Source: Erinaceus europaeus
Taxonomy: Eukaryota > Chordata > Mammalia > Eulipotyphla > Erinaceidae
NCBI RefSeq assembly: GCF_950295315.1
Contig: NC_080181.1
Coordinates: forward strand, 248,001 to 312,000
Reading direction: 5' to 3'
DNA length: 64,000 nucleotides
This document shows positions 49,800 through 62,444 of the stretch, one piece after another. Below the pieces are notes generated by a model that worked only from the letters and a program-made list of their open reading frames with translations, did no database searches and was not told the DNA's origin. The translations under genes and the position numbers were made by a program. Numbering within the stretch: position 1 is the stretch's first letter; the number at the start of each line of letters is the position of its first letter.

Positions 49800-50572
49800 C
49801 ATTTTTAGAATTGTTGACCTTTTTATTTGATCTGAATGCAGAATTACCGCATTTATAATAGCCTCCTTATTCATAAATAATTGGTCACATAGTTGGAGCA
49901 GGATTCACTACAATTATAAATTATAAACTTTCCAGGAGCATTTCCAATAGCCTTTCTATCAGTATCCTTATTGTAATTATCATAGCACAGAACTTGCCTC
50001 CATTTTCTAGTGTAAGCTTCAAATCGTATGCGTTTCTTTTCATTCTCAGAATTCGTAATTTGCCTGGACCCTGTGTGTCAGGGAATTTTTGAAGCAGCCC
50101 TCTATTTCTCAGCAGACATTTTCTATATTTCTGCTGTCATCAGGTCTTCCTGTGGTGTTTGTTTTTATTTTTTATTTTTTTCAAATCCTCTTAGATCATT
50201 CCCATTTATTTGCATATTTATTTATTTATTTCGTCCGGTATCACATGAGGGGTCATTTCTTCTGCCTGATAGATTTTCTCTTATAATTGAAGGGAACTTT
50301 TGACACACAATACATTTCCTTTTGCAGATACTACACACTACTACAACTGCTACTGCACTGTTTTTGACAGTGACATCCAATGCACAATGGATTAGTATTG
50401 CATGGCTCTAGAGAATGTTCACTATTTAACCTACAATGTTTTTAACCTCACAAATATTTATTCTGTTCTTTCTTGGGGGATGAATGGTTTACAGTCAACA
50501 GTTCCATATAATAGTGGGCACGGGGGGGTAATTTTTCCCACTACCCCTGTATTTCTGTACATCCTTTGTAAC

Positions 50573-50772
50573 TTTCTTATTGAGGAGAAGCAAACAGTCA
50601 TAAATTGAGAGAGCAGGGCCCAAGCAGGAAGAGAGACAGAGAGACATCTGCAGCTCTGATTTGTCACTAGCCCAGCTTTTCCCTAGCTGGGTAAGTGTGA
50701 CCAGGGGCTCAAAACAGGGTCCTGGGATTCCACATAGTTCCCTGGCAGCTCCACCAGCTGTTCCTCCAACCC
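50573..50772 (-). mobile_element. Antisense SINE-like element, unit 7
   Basis: Same diverged block as 3736-3935, in the 'agcttttccc' class. Confidence 0.55.
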
Positions 50773-50948
50773 ATGCTCCCTTCGTTGTCCATGTAACTAT
50801 CAATCTGCTCTAGGCATTTCTCACCTTCATATGCCAGAAACTTAACACTTCTCCCTTCCACCCATGAAACTTTGACCTTTTGCTAGGGTGCAAAACAGCA
50901 ACTCCAATCCAAGTTATTTTCGGGACAAGTGTGTACGTCTCTGTGGGA

Positions 50949-50982
<34 letters not shown>

Positions 50983-51260
50983 GTGTGCATAAGTGTGTTT
51001 CAGTTAAGATTACCGCTGTTGTTTCTTTATTCCTGACACAGGGACTTAGGAACTGGGTTGTGTTATGACAAAGGAAGTTTCCACTGCACAAGTGGTTTTT
51101 CAAGTATGAATTGGCACATTGGATTGTGGACTCTGTTGTGCATTCTCCCAGGTGGTCCTCAGATGGGTTCTTTCCTTTGCTATTCCCATGCTGTGTGTAA
51201 TTTTCTGGGTAGACTCAAAGAGGAGTGGCATGGGGAGCTCAGCTGCATTCTGCTGTATGT

Positions 51261-51522
51261 CCACAAGGTGGCGGCAAAGACCATAGTTGAGTGTAGTGAT
51301 TCTGTGGAATGAGGAGAACTCTAGGAAATGTGGCCCGTGGACAGCAGGGTTGAAATTGACGTAGAGTGCCCTAGACATCTGTTCTTTCCTGTGGGGTGGG
51401 GGGATCCCCCATTTGGCTTTGCAAGTGGAAGGGGTTTCTCTCTTTGCCTGGGATGACTCTACTGGGAGCTTGTGAATCCCTGTGCTCAGCTGCATTCTGC
51501 TGGTGTCCACAAGAGGGCAGCA
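51261..51522 (+). promoter_or_regulatory. CTCF-like motif pair, unit 7
   Basis: Motif 1 starts at 51261 and motif 2 at 51507. The spacing is 246 rather than 247 bp because one G is missing in 'ctgctggtgtcc'. Both cores are intact. Confidence 0.6.
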
Positions 51523-51744
51523 CCAGGGCGGGACTAAGGCTCCATGGGGCAAGTGCCCTGAGGCACTGGGCTAGGAGAGTGGCGACAGTGTTTCTGGGTG
51601 TGCCCCAAGAGCATGGCCAGCCTAGCGCAGGCAGGCAGTGTCCTAAGGACGGGCCCAGACAGGAGCTGTGGGGGTCGTGTTTGCAGAAACAGGGCCTTCA
51701 GAGGATGGCAGAAAGTCCCCGGGGGCGGGCCTCAGAGCCCGTGC

Positions 51745-52460
51745 CCAATGAGCCTGAGGGGAGGGCCCAGTGGGTATTCATAGAGACAGCTGGCCAATCA
51801 GAGAGGAGGAACGTCACCCTCAGGGGCGTGAAGCAAGAGCTGGCCAATGAGAACAGAGGAGGAGTTGCGTGGGCGGGCCTCAGAGAGCAGCCCACCAATG
51901 AGAGCCTGGGTGCTGGCTCTGGGTGGGCGTACCCCTGGAGGTCAGCCAATCAGGGTCCAGCGGAAGTGCCTGGGGGGCGGGCCCTCGGGAGGCTGTCCAA
52001 TGAGCGCCTGGGGCGGGCCTCGTGGGCGGAGCCCAGGAGGCTGGCCAATCATGGGGCAAGGGCGGTGACCTTCCTGGGCATGCCTTAGGAACTGGCCTAT
52101 CAGAGGGCGCCCCTCAGACAGCAGCCCGCCAATGGGAGCCAAGAGAAGGCTGGCTGGGGGCGTGTCCCTGGGACACCAGGCCAATCAGAGTCGAGCGGAA
52201 GTGGCTGGTGGGCGGGCCTTCCGGAGGCTGCCCAATCAGCGTGCTGCAGGGCCGTGTGGGCGGTGCTCAAGGCCGCTGGCCAATCACTGACTAGGGGCCC
52301 GGACCCTCCTGGGCGTGTCCAAGCACACTGGCCAATGAGATTGCTGGTGGGGTTCTGGGCGTGGCCTAGGCCTCTGTCCTATCAGAGCCTGGCTGGCGCC
52401 CTGTGGGCGGGCCTTCTGAAGGAATCCCACCAATGGGAGCTCAGAGCTGGCCTTAAAAGG
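51745..52460 (+). promoter_or_regulatory. CCAAT/GC-box array and TATA-like box, unit 7
   Basis: Boxes run from 51745 to 52434; the TATA-like box is at 52453-52460. The CACCC-like site 'gggcgtgcc' is changed to 'gggcatgcc' at 52080, the only unit with this loss. The last CCAAT is 'cccaccaat', as in unit 6. Confidence 0.8.
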
Positions 52461-52570
52461 CTGGGCGTGCTTCCAGGAAATGCGAAGCAGGGTTCAGCCC
52501 AGGGCCCTGCCTTGCAGAAGCTGTCCAGTGCGCATGTGTATAACTCCGTTTGTGCCTGTGCCTCTGTGGA

Positions 52571-52606
<36 letters not shown>

Positions 52607-55104
52607 TGAGGGAGGGAGAGAGAGAGAGAACAACAGAATCCCTGTGGCACAGGTGATTTTGTGCAAAACACTTGGCACATTCTGATTTACAGCTCAATAT
52701 TGACACCAGGGCAGCTCTCCTTGGCCCTTGGTCACTTTTCTTCTTTTCAGATGTAAAGACACTGAAGAGGGAGAGGTTTTTGCCCTGAGGCTTGCACTGG
52801 GAACTAGCAGCTGCCCTGTTTGTGTTGCCAGACTAGGAAACCTGTGGTGCCTGTCCATGTGGAGAGTCTCCTGGATGACTTCCTTCTCGAGCCTTTTTTG
52901 CTCGGTCCCGTTGGAGCTGCATATAGCTAATGATTTGGAGATTTTATTCCTTTGGACAATTCTTTTCCTGATGCAAAGTTTCTCTCCAGGTTTTAGCAAC
53001 CAATTGTGTGAATGTCACATCGAATCCATTGTAGAAAATGACTACATCAGTGTCTCTCTCTCTCTTTCTCTCTCTCTCTCTATCTCTCTCTCTCTATATA
53101 TATATGTATGTAACATGTAGAGGTCTGAAAATATTTTTTAGCTAGAGACCTGCACAGCTCTGGATTAGGGTAGCAATGTGGATACACCTGGCCCTTCTGA
53201 GCCACAGTCATGAGAGACATCTCACAGAGCCATATCGTATATCACTCTACAAATCTCTCTCAGCACAAACTACCACTGCCAAATCATCTACTTCCCTCTT
53301 GCTCCTTTTGTCCACCGAGTCTTATCCCAAAACTGTAAATCAAAGAAGAAATAGACATAGTGCAGTTCCCTGCACACAGGACAGGCTGAGGCTGGACCAG
53401 GGAGATGCAATACGCCAGCCTGCATCTTGGCTGGAGCATCACTATGCTTACTTCGAATTTGGAGAGGCGAGGGCAGTTTTGGAGAGTGGGCTGCCGGCCA
53501 AGGGTTGCTTCTCAGAGTGGCTAAGACCTAGATGTTCTAAGTGTTACCTTTCCTCACAAACATAAAATAGCAATGCCACTTGTAAGAAGTATGCATGGGC
53601 ATGGAGGGTTTGTCTTCCGTGCTCTGGCACTGATCAACACAGGGCCAGAATTTCAGTCCTTGTCTGTCTCTGTCATTCTGTCTCTCTGACTGTCTCTACG
53701 TGCCTTCTTCACTGGGCCCTTACTGGAAGTCAGTGCATGCATCGTGAACTCAGCCTTCCTGGTGTTGAAATTTTCCTTTCTTTGCCCTTTGGATTATTTA
53801 GTCTCCTGCACATGGTGTAGTACAGAGGGGAACTGCGGAGACAGCGTTGCTGCTGCAGGTTCCAGGCATATGTCCATCTCCAGCTGCAGCTGTCCAGGCC
53901 CTCTGTGCTTGACTGCCATTCTCCAGGGCCCTGAGGCTGACACTCAGCCTCAATGCAGCCCTCCTCACCTTCCTGCACAGCATCCTTGTCCTTATTCCAT
54001 GAGAGCCCCGGTCAAGGGAAGTGAAACTCGATCCCCCTGGCACACACACTGTGCTTTCCCTCTATTAAGCCAAATGGAAAGGATCTGTGGTACTGATGGC
54101 CACACCAGTGTCCAGATTTCCCATGCAAAACGGAAGCTTCCAGTGTTCAGAAAGAGGGTGTTTTGATGGCTGTGAAATGTCTTTTCCAAGTGCCTCATGG
54201 TGTTTCAAATCCCTTTGAAACCTGAAGTTCTTTCTTGTATCTAGGGAATATTTTCACCACTGGCCAGAAGGGCCGCCCAACTAGGAGCACAGCTATCCAG
54301 GGGTCAGGAGGTCTTCCAGCCTGCTAGCTCCTGGAGGGATTCCTGAGTATGTCCTCAGGGCCCAAGTGTAAAAGGTGTTTCCAATTGCCTTGATTAGCAG
54401 CAGCCAGGCCCTCAGGTGAGGGGCGGGGCTGTGATCTTGACTGGAAGCCCCTAATTTGGCCAATGGAGGCATCCATCTTTTTTTGTCTGTCCATAGCAAG
54501 GGCCCGGGGAGTTTGTGCTTCCTGCAAACAGAGCGACATTGTATGGGACACTCATGCAAGCCTACTTCTGGGAATCTCTCAGAGTGTGATGTGTGGACAC
54601 CAGGAAGCATGAGCAGGGATGTGAGGCCACAGGAGCAATTGCCTTAGCCGGACCCAAAGGGTAGGTGTAAGGGGCCGGGTTCATCCACTATTGTTTGGTT
54701 CAACACACTTCCCATCTATGTGGAAACACAGCCCTTTCTGGGTACTTTCTGGGCTTGTAATCTGCTGCCCTGAGCAGTGGACTGAGAGCCTGGAGGCTGA
54801 GTAGGCAGCCAAACGTGACTGGACAGGCTCAAGCCCCTGAATTCTGAGGGGTGCCCCAGCTTCCCCCATTGGCAGTGTTTGGATCATAGTGAGGCATGGC
54901 ATTGATTCGGAACTCAGGAGAGTGAGACATGAGAGTCCCTTTGCATATGCATTCTTGCTTAGCCACAATCTGGGCTAGCTGGCTTGCCCTGACCAGATAG
55001 GTTCTCTGTACATAAGTTGCAGGAGAGGCTGGCTCCCTTGCCACCCATGCTCTGAGACTACTACAGGTGATCTCTGAGCACACACAGACACACACAAACA
55101 GACA

Positions 55105-55137
<33 letters not shown>

Positions 55138-55161
55138 TACTGTCAGGTTGGTAGTAGAGCC

Positions 55162-58142
55162 TATGGTGAAGGCTGGGGCTGTCTGGGGTCTGTGGGCATG
55201 AGAGCTGCTGCCTTACAATCTCTACAAGCCAGGTTTGAACCTGTCATCAATGAACACAGTGTAGGAGGTTTTTGAATTCTGGTCTCTTTCCAACTCATCT
55301 ATTTCTCTTCTCGCCTTCTCTATCTCTAACTCTCACATGCTCTCACACACTCTGTCTTCACTCATTAATATTTTACTTATATTCTTATTTTACTGACAGG
55401 CCCAGATAGACAAAGAGAGTTACCAGAGCACTGCTGAGCTCTGGCTTGTTGTGTTGGCGATTTCACCTAGGCTACTGGAGCCTCAGTTTGTAAGTCTTTC
55501 TGACACAAGCCATATTCTGTCTCCTCATTTCCATGCCAGTATCACTCAGAGTTTATAATAAAGATATACATACATGTATATATGTACATATAGATTTATA
55601 TATCTGTCATTTTTAGAATGTTCGACCTATGTATTTGACCTTCTTTCAGAATTACCACATTTATAACAGCCTAGTTTTTCTGAAATAATTGGCCATATAG
55701 TTGGAGCAGGATTCAATACAATTATAAATAATAGAACCTTCCAGTAGCATTTCTAATCGTGTTTCTATTAGCATCCTTATTGTAATTATCATGGCCCAGA
55801 TCTTCCCTCCTTTTTCTAGTGTAAGCTTCAATACGTATGTGTTTGTTTTCTTTCTCCGGAAATCTTAATGTCCCTGGACCCTGAAGTGTTAGGGAATTTT
55901 TGAAGCAGCCCTCTGTTTCTCAGCAGATGGTTTCTATGTTTCTGCTGTCATCAGGTCTTCTTGTGGTTTTTGTCTTTATTTATTTTTATTGTTTCAAGTC
56001 CTCCTAGATCATCCCCATTTATTTGCATATTTATTTATTTAGTCAGGTATCACATGTGGCATCATTTCTTCTGCTTGAGAGATTTTCTCTTATAACTGAA
56101 GGGAACTTTTGATGCACAATACATTTCCTGGGGCAAATACTACACACATATGGTGAAGGCTTGGGTTGTCTGGGGTCTGTGGGCATTAGAGCTGCTGCGT
56201 GACAATCTCTACAACCCAGGTTTGAACCTGTCATGAATGAACACAGCCTAGGGGGTTTTTGACTTCTGGTCTATTTCCAACTCTTCTATTTCTCTTCTCG
56301 CCATCTCTGTCTCTGACTCTCACAGGCTCTCTCTCACTCTGTCTGAACTCAGGAATATTTTACTTATATCCTTATTTTATTGACAGGCCCAGATATACAA
56401 AGAGAGTGGCCAGAGCACTGCTGAGCTCTGGCTGGTTTTGTTTGTGATTTCACCTAGGCTACTGGAGCCTCTGATTGGTAAGTCTCTCTGACTTAAGCCA
56501 TATTCTGTCTCCTCATATCCATGGCAGTATCTCTCAGACTTTATAATAAAGATATACATCCATATACATATATAAATATACATATATATCTCTGTCATTT
56601 TTAGAATTGTCAACCTATGTAATTGATCTTAATCAAAATTCACACATTTACAACAGGTTCCTTTTTCCCTACTAATTGGCCACATAGTTGGAGCAGGATT
56701 CAATACAATTATAAATAATAGAACCTTCCAGTAGCATTTCTAATAGCATTTCTATCAGCATCCTTATTTTAATTATCATAGTACAGAACTTGCCTCCTTT
56801 CTCTAGTGTAAGCTTCAATACATATGAGTTTCTTTTCATTCTCCCGAAATCTTAATTTCCCTGGACTCTGAAGGGTCTCGGAACTTTTGAAGCAGCCCTT
56901 GATTCACAGCAGATGGTTTCTATGTTTCTGCTGTCATCAGGTCTTCTTGTGCTTTTTGTTTTTATTTTTCATTTGTTTCAAATCCTCCTAGATAACCCCC
57001 ATTTACTTGCATATTTATTTATTTATTTATTTATTTAATTGGTTCTATATTACATGAGGGGTCCATTCTTCTGCTTGATAGATTTTTCTCTTATAATTGA
57101 AGGGAAGTTTACACTCACAATACATATCCTGTCGTAAACACTACACACATATGGTGAAGGCTGGGGTTGTCTGGGGTCTGTGGACAGGAGACTGATGCCT
57201 TACAATCTCGACAACCCAGGTTTGAACCTGTCATGTATGAACACAGAGTGGGAGCTTTTGGACTTCTGGTCTCTTTCCAACTCTTCTATTTCTCTTCTTG
57301 CCTTCTCTGTCTCTGACTCTCACAGGCTCTCACTCACTCTGTCTGCACTCATTAATATTTTACTTTTATATTATTTGACTGACAGGCCCAGATATACAAA
57401 GCGAGTCACCAGGCCCCGGCTGAGCTCTGGATTGTTTTGTTGGCGATTTCACCTAGGTTTCTGGAGCCTCAGCTTTGTAAGTCTCTCTGGCACAAGCCAT
57501 ACTCTGTCTCCTCATAGCCATGCCAGTATCCCTCATAGTTGATAATAAAGATACACATACATATATGTACATATACATATATATATATATATATCAGACA
57601 TTTTTAGAATTGTTGACCTTTTTATTTGATCTGAATGCAGAATTACCGCATTTATAATAGCCTCCTTATTCATAAATAATTGGTCACATAGTTGGAGCAG
57701 GATTCACTACAATTATAAATTATAAACTTTCCAGGAGCATTTCCAATAGCCTTTCTATCAGTATCCTTATTGTAATTATCATAGCACAGAACTTGCCTCC
57801 ATTTTCTAGTGTAAGCTTCAAATCGTATGCGTTTCTTTTCATTCTCAGAATTCGTAATTTGCCTGGACCCTGTGTGTCAGGGAATTTTTGAAGCAGCCCT
57901 CTATTTCTCAGCAGACGTTTTCTATATTTCTGCTGTCATCAGGTCTTCCTGTGGTGTTTGTTTTTATTTTTTATTTTTTTCAAATCCTCTTAGATCATTC
58001 CCATTTATTTGCATATTTATTTATTTATTTATTTTGTCCGATATCACATGAGGGGTCATTTCTTCTGCCTGATAGATTTTCTCTTATAATTGAAGGGAAC
58101 TTTTGACACACAATACATTTCCTTTTGCAGATACTACACACT
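55162..58142 (+). repeat. Triplicated A modules, unit 8
   Basis: A1 55162-56148, A2 56149-57149 and A3 57150-58142. The sequence follows unit 1 apart from a slightly longer A3 TA tract. Confidence 0.9.
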
Positions 58143-58375
58143 ACTACAACTGCTACTGCACTGTTTTTGACAGTGACATCCAATGCACAATGGATTAGTA
58201 TTGCATGGCGCTAGAGAATGTTCACTATTTAACCTACAATGTTTTTAACCTCACAAATATTTATTCTGTTCTTTCTTGGGGGATGAATGGTTTACAGTCA
58301 ACAGTTCCATATAATAGTGGGCACGGGGGGGTAATTTTTCCCACTACCCCTGTATTTCTGTACATCCTTTGTAAC

Positions 58376-58575
58376 TTTCTTATTGAGGAGAAGCAAACAG
58401 TCATAAATTGAGAGAGCAGGGCCCAAGCAGGAAGAGAGACAGAGAGACATCTGCAGCTCTGATTTGTCACTAGCCCAGCTTTACCCTAGCTGGGTAAGTG
58501 TGACCAGGGGCTCAAAACAGGGTCCTGGGATTCCACATAGTTCCCTGGCAGCTCCACCAGCTGTTCCTCCAACCC
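58376..58575 (-). mobile_element. Antisense SINE-like element, unit 8
   Basis: Same diverged block as 3736-3935, in the 'agctttaccc' class. Confidence 0.55.
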
Positions 58576-58751
58576 ATGCTCCCTTCGTTGTCCATGTAAC
58601 TATCGATCTGCTCTAGGCATTTCTCACCTTCATATGCCAGACACTTAACACTTCTCCCTTCCACCCATGAAACTTTGACCTTTTGCTAGGGTGCAAAACA
58701 GCAACTCCAATCCAAGTTATTTTTGGGACAAGTGTGTACGTCTCTGTGGGA

Positions 58752-58793
<42 letters not shown>

Positions 58794-59071
58794 GTGTGCA
58801 TAAGTGTGTTTCAGTTAAGATTACCGCTGTTGTTTCTTTATTCCTGACACAGGGACTTAGGAACTGGGTTGTGTTATGACAAAGGAAGTTTCCACTGCAC
58901 AAGTGGTTTTTCAAGTATGAATTGGCACATTGGATTGTGGACTCTGTTGTGCATTCTCCCAGGTGGTCCTCAGATGGGTTCTTTCCTTTGCTATTCCCAT
59001 GCTGTGTGTAATTTTCTGGGTAGACTCAAAGAGGAGTGGCATGGGGAGCTCAGCTGCATTCTGCTGTATGT

Positions 59072-59334
59072 CCACAAGGTGGCGGCAAAGACCATAGTTG
59101 AGTGTAGTGATTCTGTGGAATGAGGAGAACTCTAGGAATTGTGGCCCGTGGACAGCAGGGTTGAAATTGACGTAGAGTGCCCTAGACATCTGTTCTTTCC
59201 TGTGGGGTGGGGGGATCCCCCATTTGGCTTTGCAAGTGGAAGGGGTTTCTCTCTTTGCCTGGGATGACTCTACTGGGAGCTTGTGAATCCCTGTGCTCAG
59301 CTGCATTCTGCTGGGTGTCCACAAGAGGGCAGCA
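59072..59334 (+). promoter_or_regulatory. CTCF-like motif pair, unit 8
   Basis: Motif 1 starts at 59072 and motif 2 at 59319, with unchanged cores, spacing and orientation. Confidence 0.6.
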
Positions 59335-59556
59335 CCAGGGCGGGACTAAGGCTCCATGGGGCAAGTGCCCTGAGGCACTGGGCTAGGAGAGTGGCGACAG
59401 TGTTTCTGGGTGTGCCCCAAGAGCATGGCCAGCCTAGCGCAGGCAGGCAGTGTCCTAAGGACGGGCCCAGACAGGAGCTGTGGGGGTCGTGTTTGCAGAA
59501 ACAGGGCCTTCAGAGGATGGCAGAAAGTCCCCGGGGGCGGGCCTCAGAGCCCGTGC

Positions 59557-60272
59557 CCAATGAGCCTGAGGGGAGAGCCCAGTGGGTATTCATAGAGACA
59601 GCTGGCCAATCAGAGAGGAGGAACGTCACCCTCAGGGGCGTGAAGCAAGAGCTGGCCAATGAGAACAGAGGAGGAGTTGCGTGGGCGGGCCTCAGAGAGC
59701 AGCCCACCAATGAGAGCCTGGGTGCTGGCTCTGGGTGGGCGTACCCCTGGAGGTCAGCCAATCAGGGTCCAGCGGAAGTGCCTGGGGGGCGGGCCCTTGG
59801 GAGGCTGTCCAATGAGCGCCTGGGGCGGGCCTCGTGGGCGGAGCCCAGGAGGCTGGCCAATCATGGGGCAAGGGCGGTGACCTTCCTGGGCGTGCCTTAG
59901 GAACTGGCCTATCAGAGGGCGCCCCTCAGACAGCAGCCCGCCAATGGGAGCCAAGAGAAGGCTGGCTGGGGGCGTGTCCCTGGGACACCAGGCCAATCAG
60001 AGTCGAGCGGAAGTGGCTGGTGGGCGGGCCTTCCGGAGGCTGCCCAATCAGCGTGCTGCAGGGCCGTGTGGGCGGTGCTCAAGGCCGCTGGCCAATCACT
60101 GACTAGGGGCCCGGACCCTCCTGGGCGTGTACAAGCACACTGGCCAATGAGATTGCTGGTGGGGTTCTGGGCGTGGCCTAGGCCTCTGGCCTATCAGAGC
60201 CTGGCTGGCGCCCTGTGGGCGGGCCTTCTGAAGGAATCCCGCCAATGGGAGCTCAGAGCTGGCCTTAAAAGG
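59557..60272 (+). promoter_or_regulatory. CCAAT/GC-box array and TATA-like box, unit 8
   Basis: Boxes run from 59557 to 60246 with unchanged spacing; the TATA-like box is at 60265-60272. Private changes are 'gcccttggg' and 'gcgtgtacaag', both outside the CCAAT cores. It shares 'gggagagccc' with unit 6. Confidence 0.8.
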
Positions 60273-60382
60273 CTGGGCGTGCTTCCAGGAAATGCGAAGC
60301 AGGGTTCAGCCCAGGGCCCTGCCTTGCAGAAGCTGTCCAGTGCGCATGTGTATAACTCCGTTTGTGCCTGTGCCTCTGTGGA

Positions 60383-60413
<31 letters not shown>

Positions 60414-62444
60414 CTGAGGGAGGGAGAGAGAGAGAGAACAACAGAATCACTGTGGCACAGGTGATTTTGTGCAAAACACTTGGCACATTCTGATTTACAG
60501 CTCAATATTGACACCAGGGCAGCTCTCCTTGGCCCTTGGTCACTTTTCTTCTTTTCAGATGTAAAGACACTGAAGAGGGAGAGGTTTTTGCCCTGAGGCT
60601 TGCACTGGGAACTAGCAGCTGCCCTGTTTGTGTTGCCAGACTAGGAAACCTGTGGTGCCTGTCCATGTGGAGAGTCTCCTGGATGACTTCCTTCTCGAGC
60701 CTTTTTCGCTCGGTCCCGTTGGACCTGCATATAGCTAATGATTTGGAGATTTTATTCCTTTGGACAATTCTTTTCCTGATGCAAAGTTTCTCTCCAGGTT
60801 TTAGCAACCAATTGTGTGAATGTCACATCGAATCCATTGTAGAAAATGACTACATCAGTGTCTCTCTCTCTCTTTCTCTCTCTCTCTCTATCTCTCTCTC
60901 TATATATATATATATGTATGTAACATGTAGAGGTCTGAAAATATTTTTTAGCTAGAGACCTGCACAGCTCTGGATTAGGGTAGCAATGTGGATACACCTG
61001 GCCCTTCTGAGCCACAGTCATGAGAGACATCTCACAGAGCCATATCGTATATCACTCTACAAATCTCTCTCAGCACAAACTACCACTGCCAAATCATCTA
61101 CTTCCCTCTTGCTCCTTTTGTCCACCGAGTCTTATCCCAAAACTGTAAATCAAAGAAGAAATAGACATAGTGCAGTTCCCTGCACACAGGACAGGCTGAG
61201 GCTGGACCAGGGAGATGCAATACGCCAGCCTGCATCTTGGCTGGAGGATCACTATGCTTACTTCGAATTTGGAGAGGCGAGGGCAGTTTTGGAGAGTGGG
61301 CTGCCGGCCAAGGGTTGCTTCTCAGAGTGGCTAAGACCTAGATGTTCTAAGTGTTACCTTTCCTCACAAACATAAAATAGCAATGCCACTTGTAAGAAGT
61401 ATGCATGGGCATGGAGGGTTTGTCTTCAGTGCTCTGGCACTGATCAACACAGGGCCAGAATTTCAGTCCTTGTCTGTCTCTGTCATTCTGTCTCTCTGAC
61501 TGTCTCTACGTGCCTTCTTCACTGGGCCCTTACTGGAAGTCAGTGCATGCATCGTGAACTCAACCTTCCTGGTGTTGAAATTTTCCTTTCTTTGCCCTTT
61601 GGATTATTTAGTCTCCTGCACATGGTGTAGTACAGAGGGGAACTGCGGAGACAGCGTTGCTGCTGCAGGTTCCAGGCATATGTCCATCTCCAGCTGCAGC
61701 TGTCCAGGCCCTCTGTGCTTGACTGCCATTCTCCAGGGCCCTGAGGCTGACACTCAGCCTCAATGCAGCCCTCCTCACCTTCCTGCACAGCATCCTTGTC
61801 CTTATTCCATGAGAGCCCCGGTCAAGGGAAGTGAAACTCGATCCCCCTGGCACACACACTGTGCTTTCCCTCTATTAAGCCAAATGGAAAGGATCTGTGG
61901 TACTGATGGCCACACCAGTGTCCAGATTTCCCATGCAAAACGGAAGCTTCCAGTGTTCAGAAAGAGGGTGTTTTGATGGCTGTGAAATGTCTTTTCCAAG
62001 TGCCTCATGGTGTTTCAAATCCCTTTGAAACCTGAAGTTCTTTCTTGTATCTAGGGAATATTTTCACCACTGGCCAGAAGGGCCGCCCAACTAGGAGCAC
62101 AGCTATCCAGGGGTCAGGAGGTCTTCCAGCCTGCTAGCTCCTGGAGGGATTCCTGAGTATGTCCTCAGGGCCCAAGTGTAAAAGGTGTTTCCAATTGCCT
62201 TGATTAGCAGCAGCCAGGCCCTCAGGTGAGGGGCGGGGCTGTGATCTTGACTGGAAGCCCCTAATTTGGCCAATGGAGGCATCCATCTTTTTTTGTCTGT
62301 CCATAGCAAGGGCCCGGGGAGTTTGTGCTTCCTGCAAACAGAGCGACATTGTATGGGACACTCATGCAAGCCTACTTCTGGGAATCTCTCTGAGTGTGAT
62401 GTGTGGACACCAGGAAGCATGAGCAGGGATGTGAGGCCACAGGA

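Larger units (their letters stand above)
47335..50339 (+). repeat. Triplicated A modules, unit 7
   Basis: A1 47335-48321, A2 48322-49338 and A3 49339-50339. A2 and A3 carry the expanded tracts listed separately. The A3 TTTA tract near 50217-50231 is shorter than elsewhere and is followed by 'cgtccggtat'. Confidence 0.9.
46818..54634 (+). repeat. Macrosatellite unit 7 (7817 bp)
   Basis: Longest complete copy, because of expanded TTTA and TA tracts. It mixes classes: 'gttggtag' and 'gactgatgcc' as in units 1 and 8, but 'cttagattc', 'cagaca' and 'agcttttccc' as in units 2-5. Private changes include 'catctgtttctc', 'ggctctagag', 'aaatactac' and a one-base deletion before CTCF-like motif 2. Confidence 0.97.
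54635..62444 (+). repeat. Macrosatellite unit 8 (7810 bp), mosaic
   Basis: Complete copy. The 5' part follows unit 1 ('gttggtag', 'cttatattc', 'aaacactac', 'aattggttc', 'cagacg', 'gcgctagag'). The GC array shares the 'ggggcgggcc' and 'cctcgtggg' bases with units 6 and 7. From about 60240 onward it follows unit 2: the TC/TA arrangement, 'ctggaggatc' and 'ctcaacc'. It has the private change 'gcgtgtacaag' near 60128. Confidence 0.97.
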
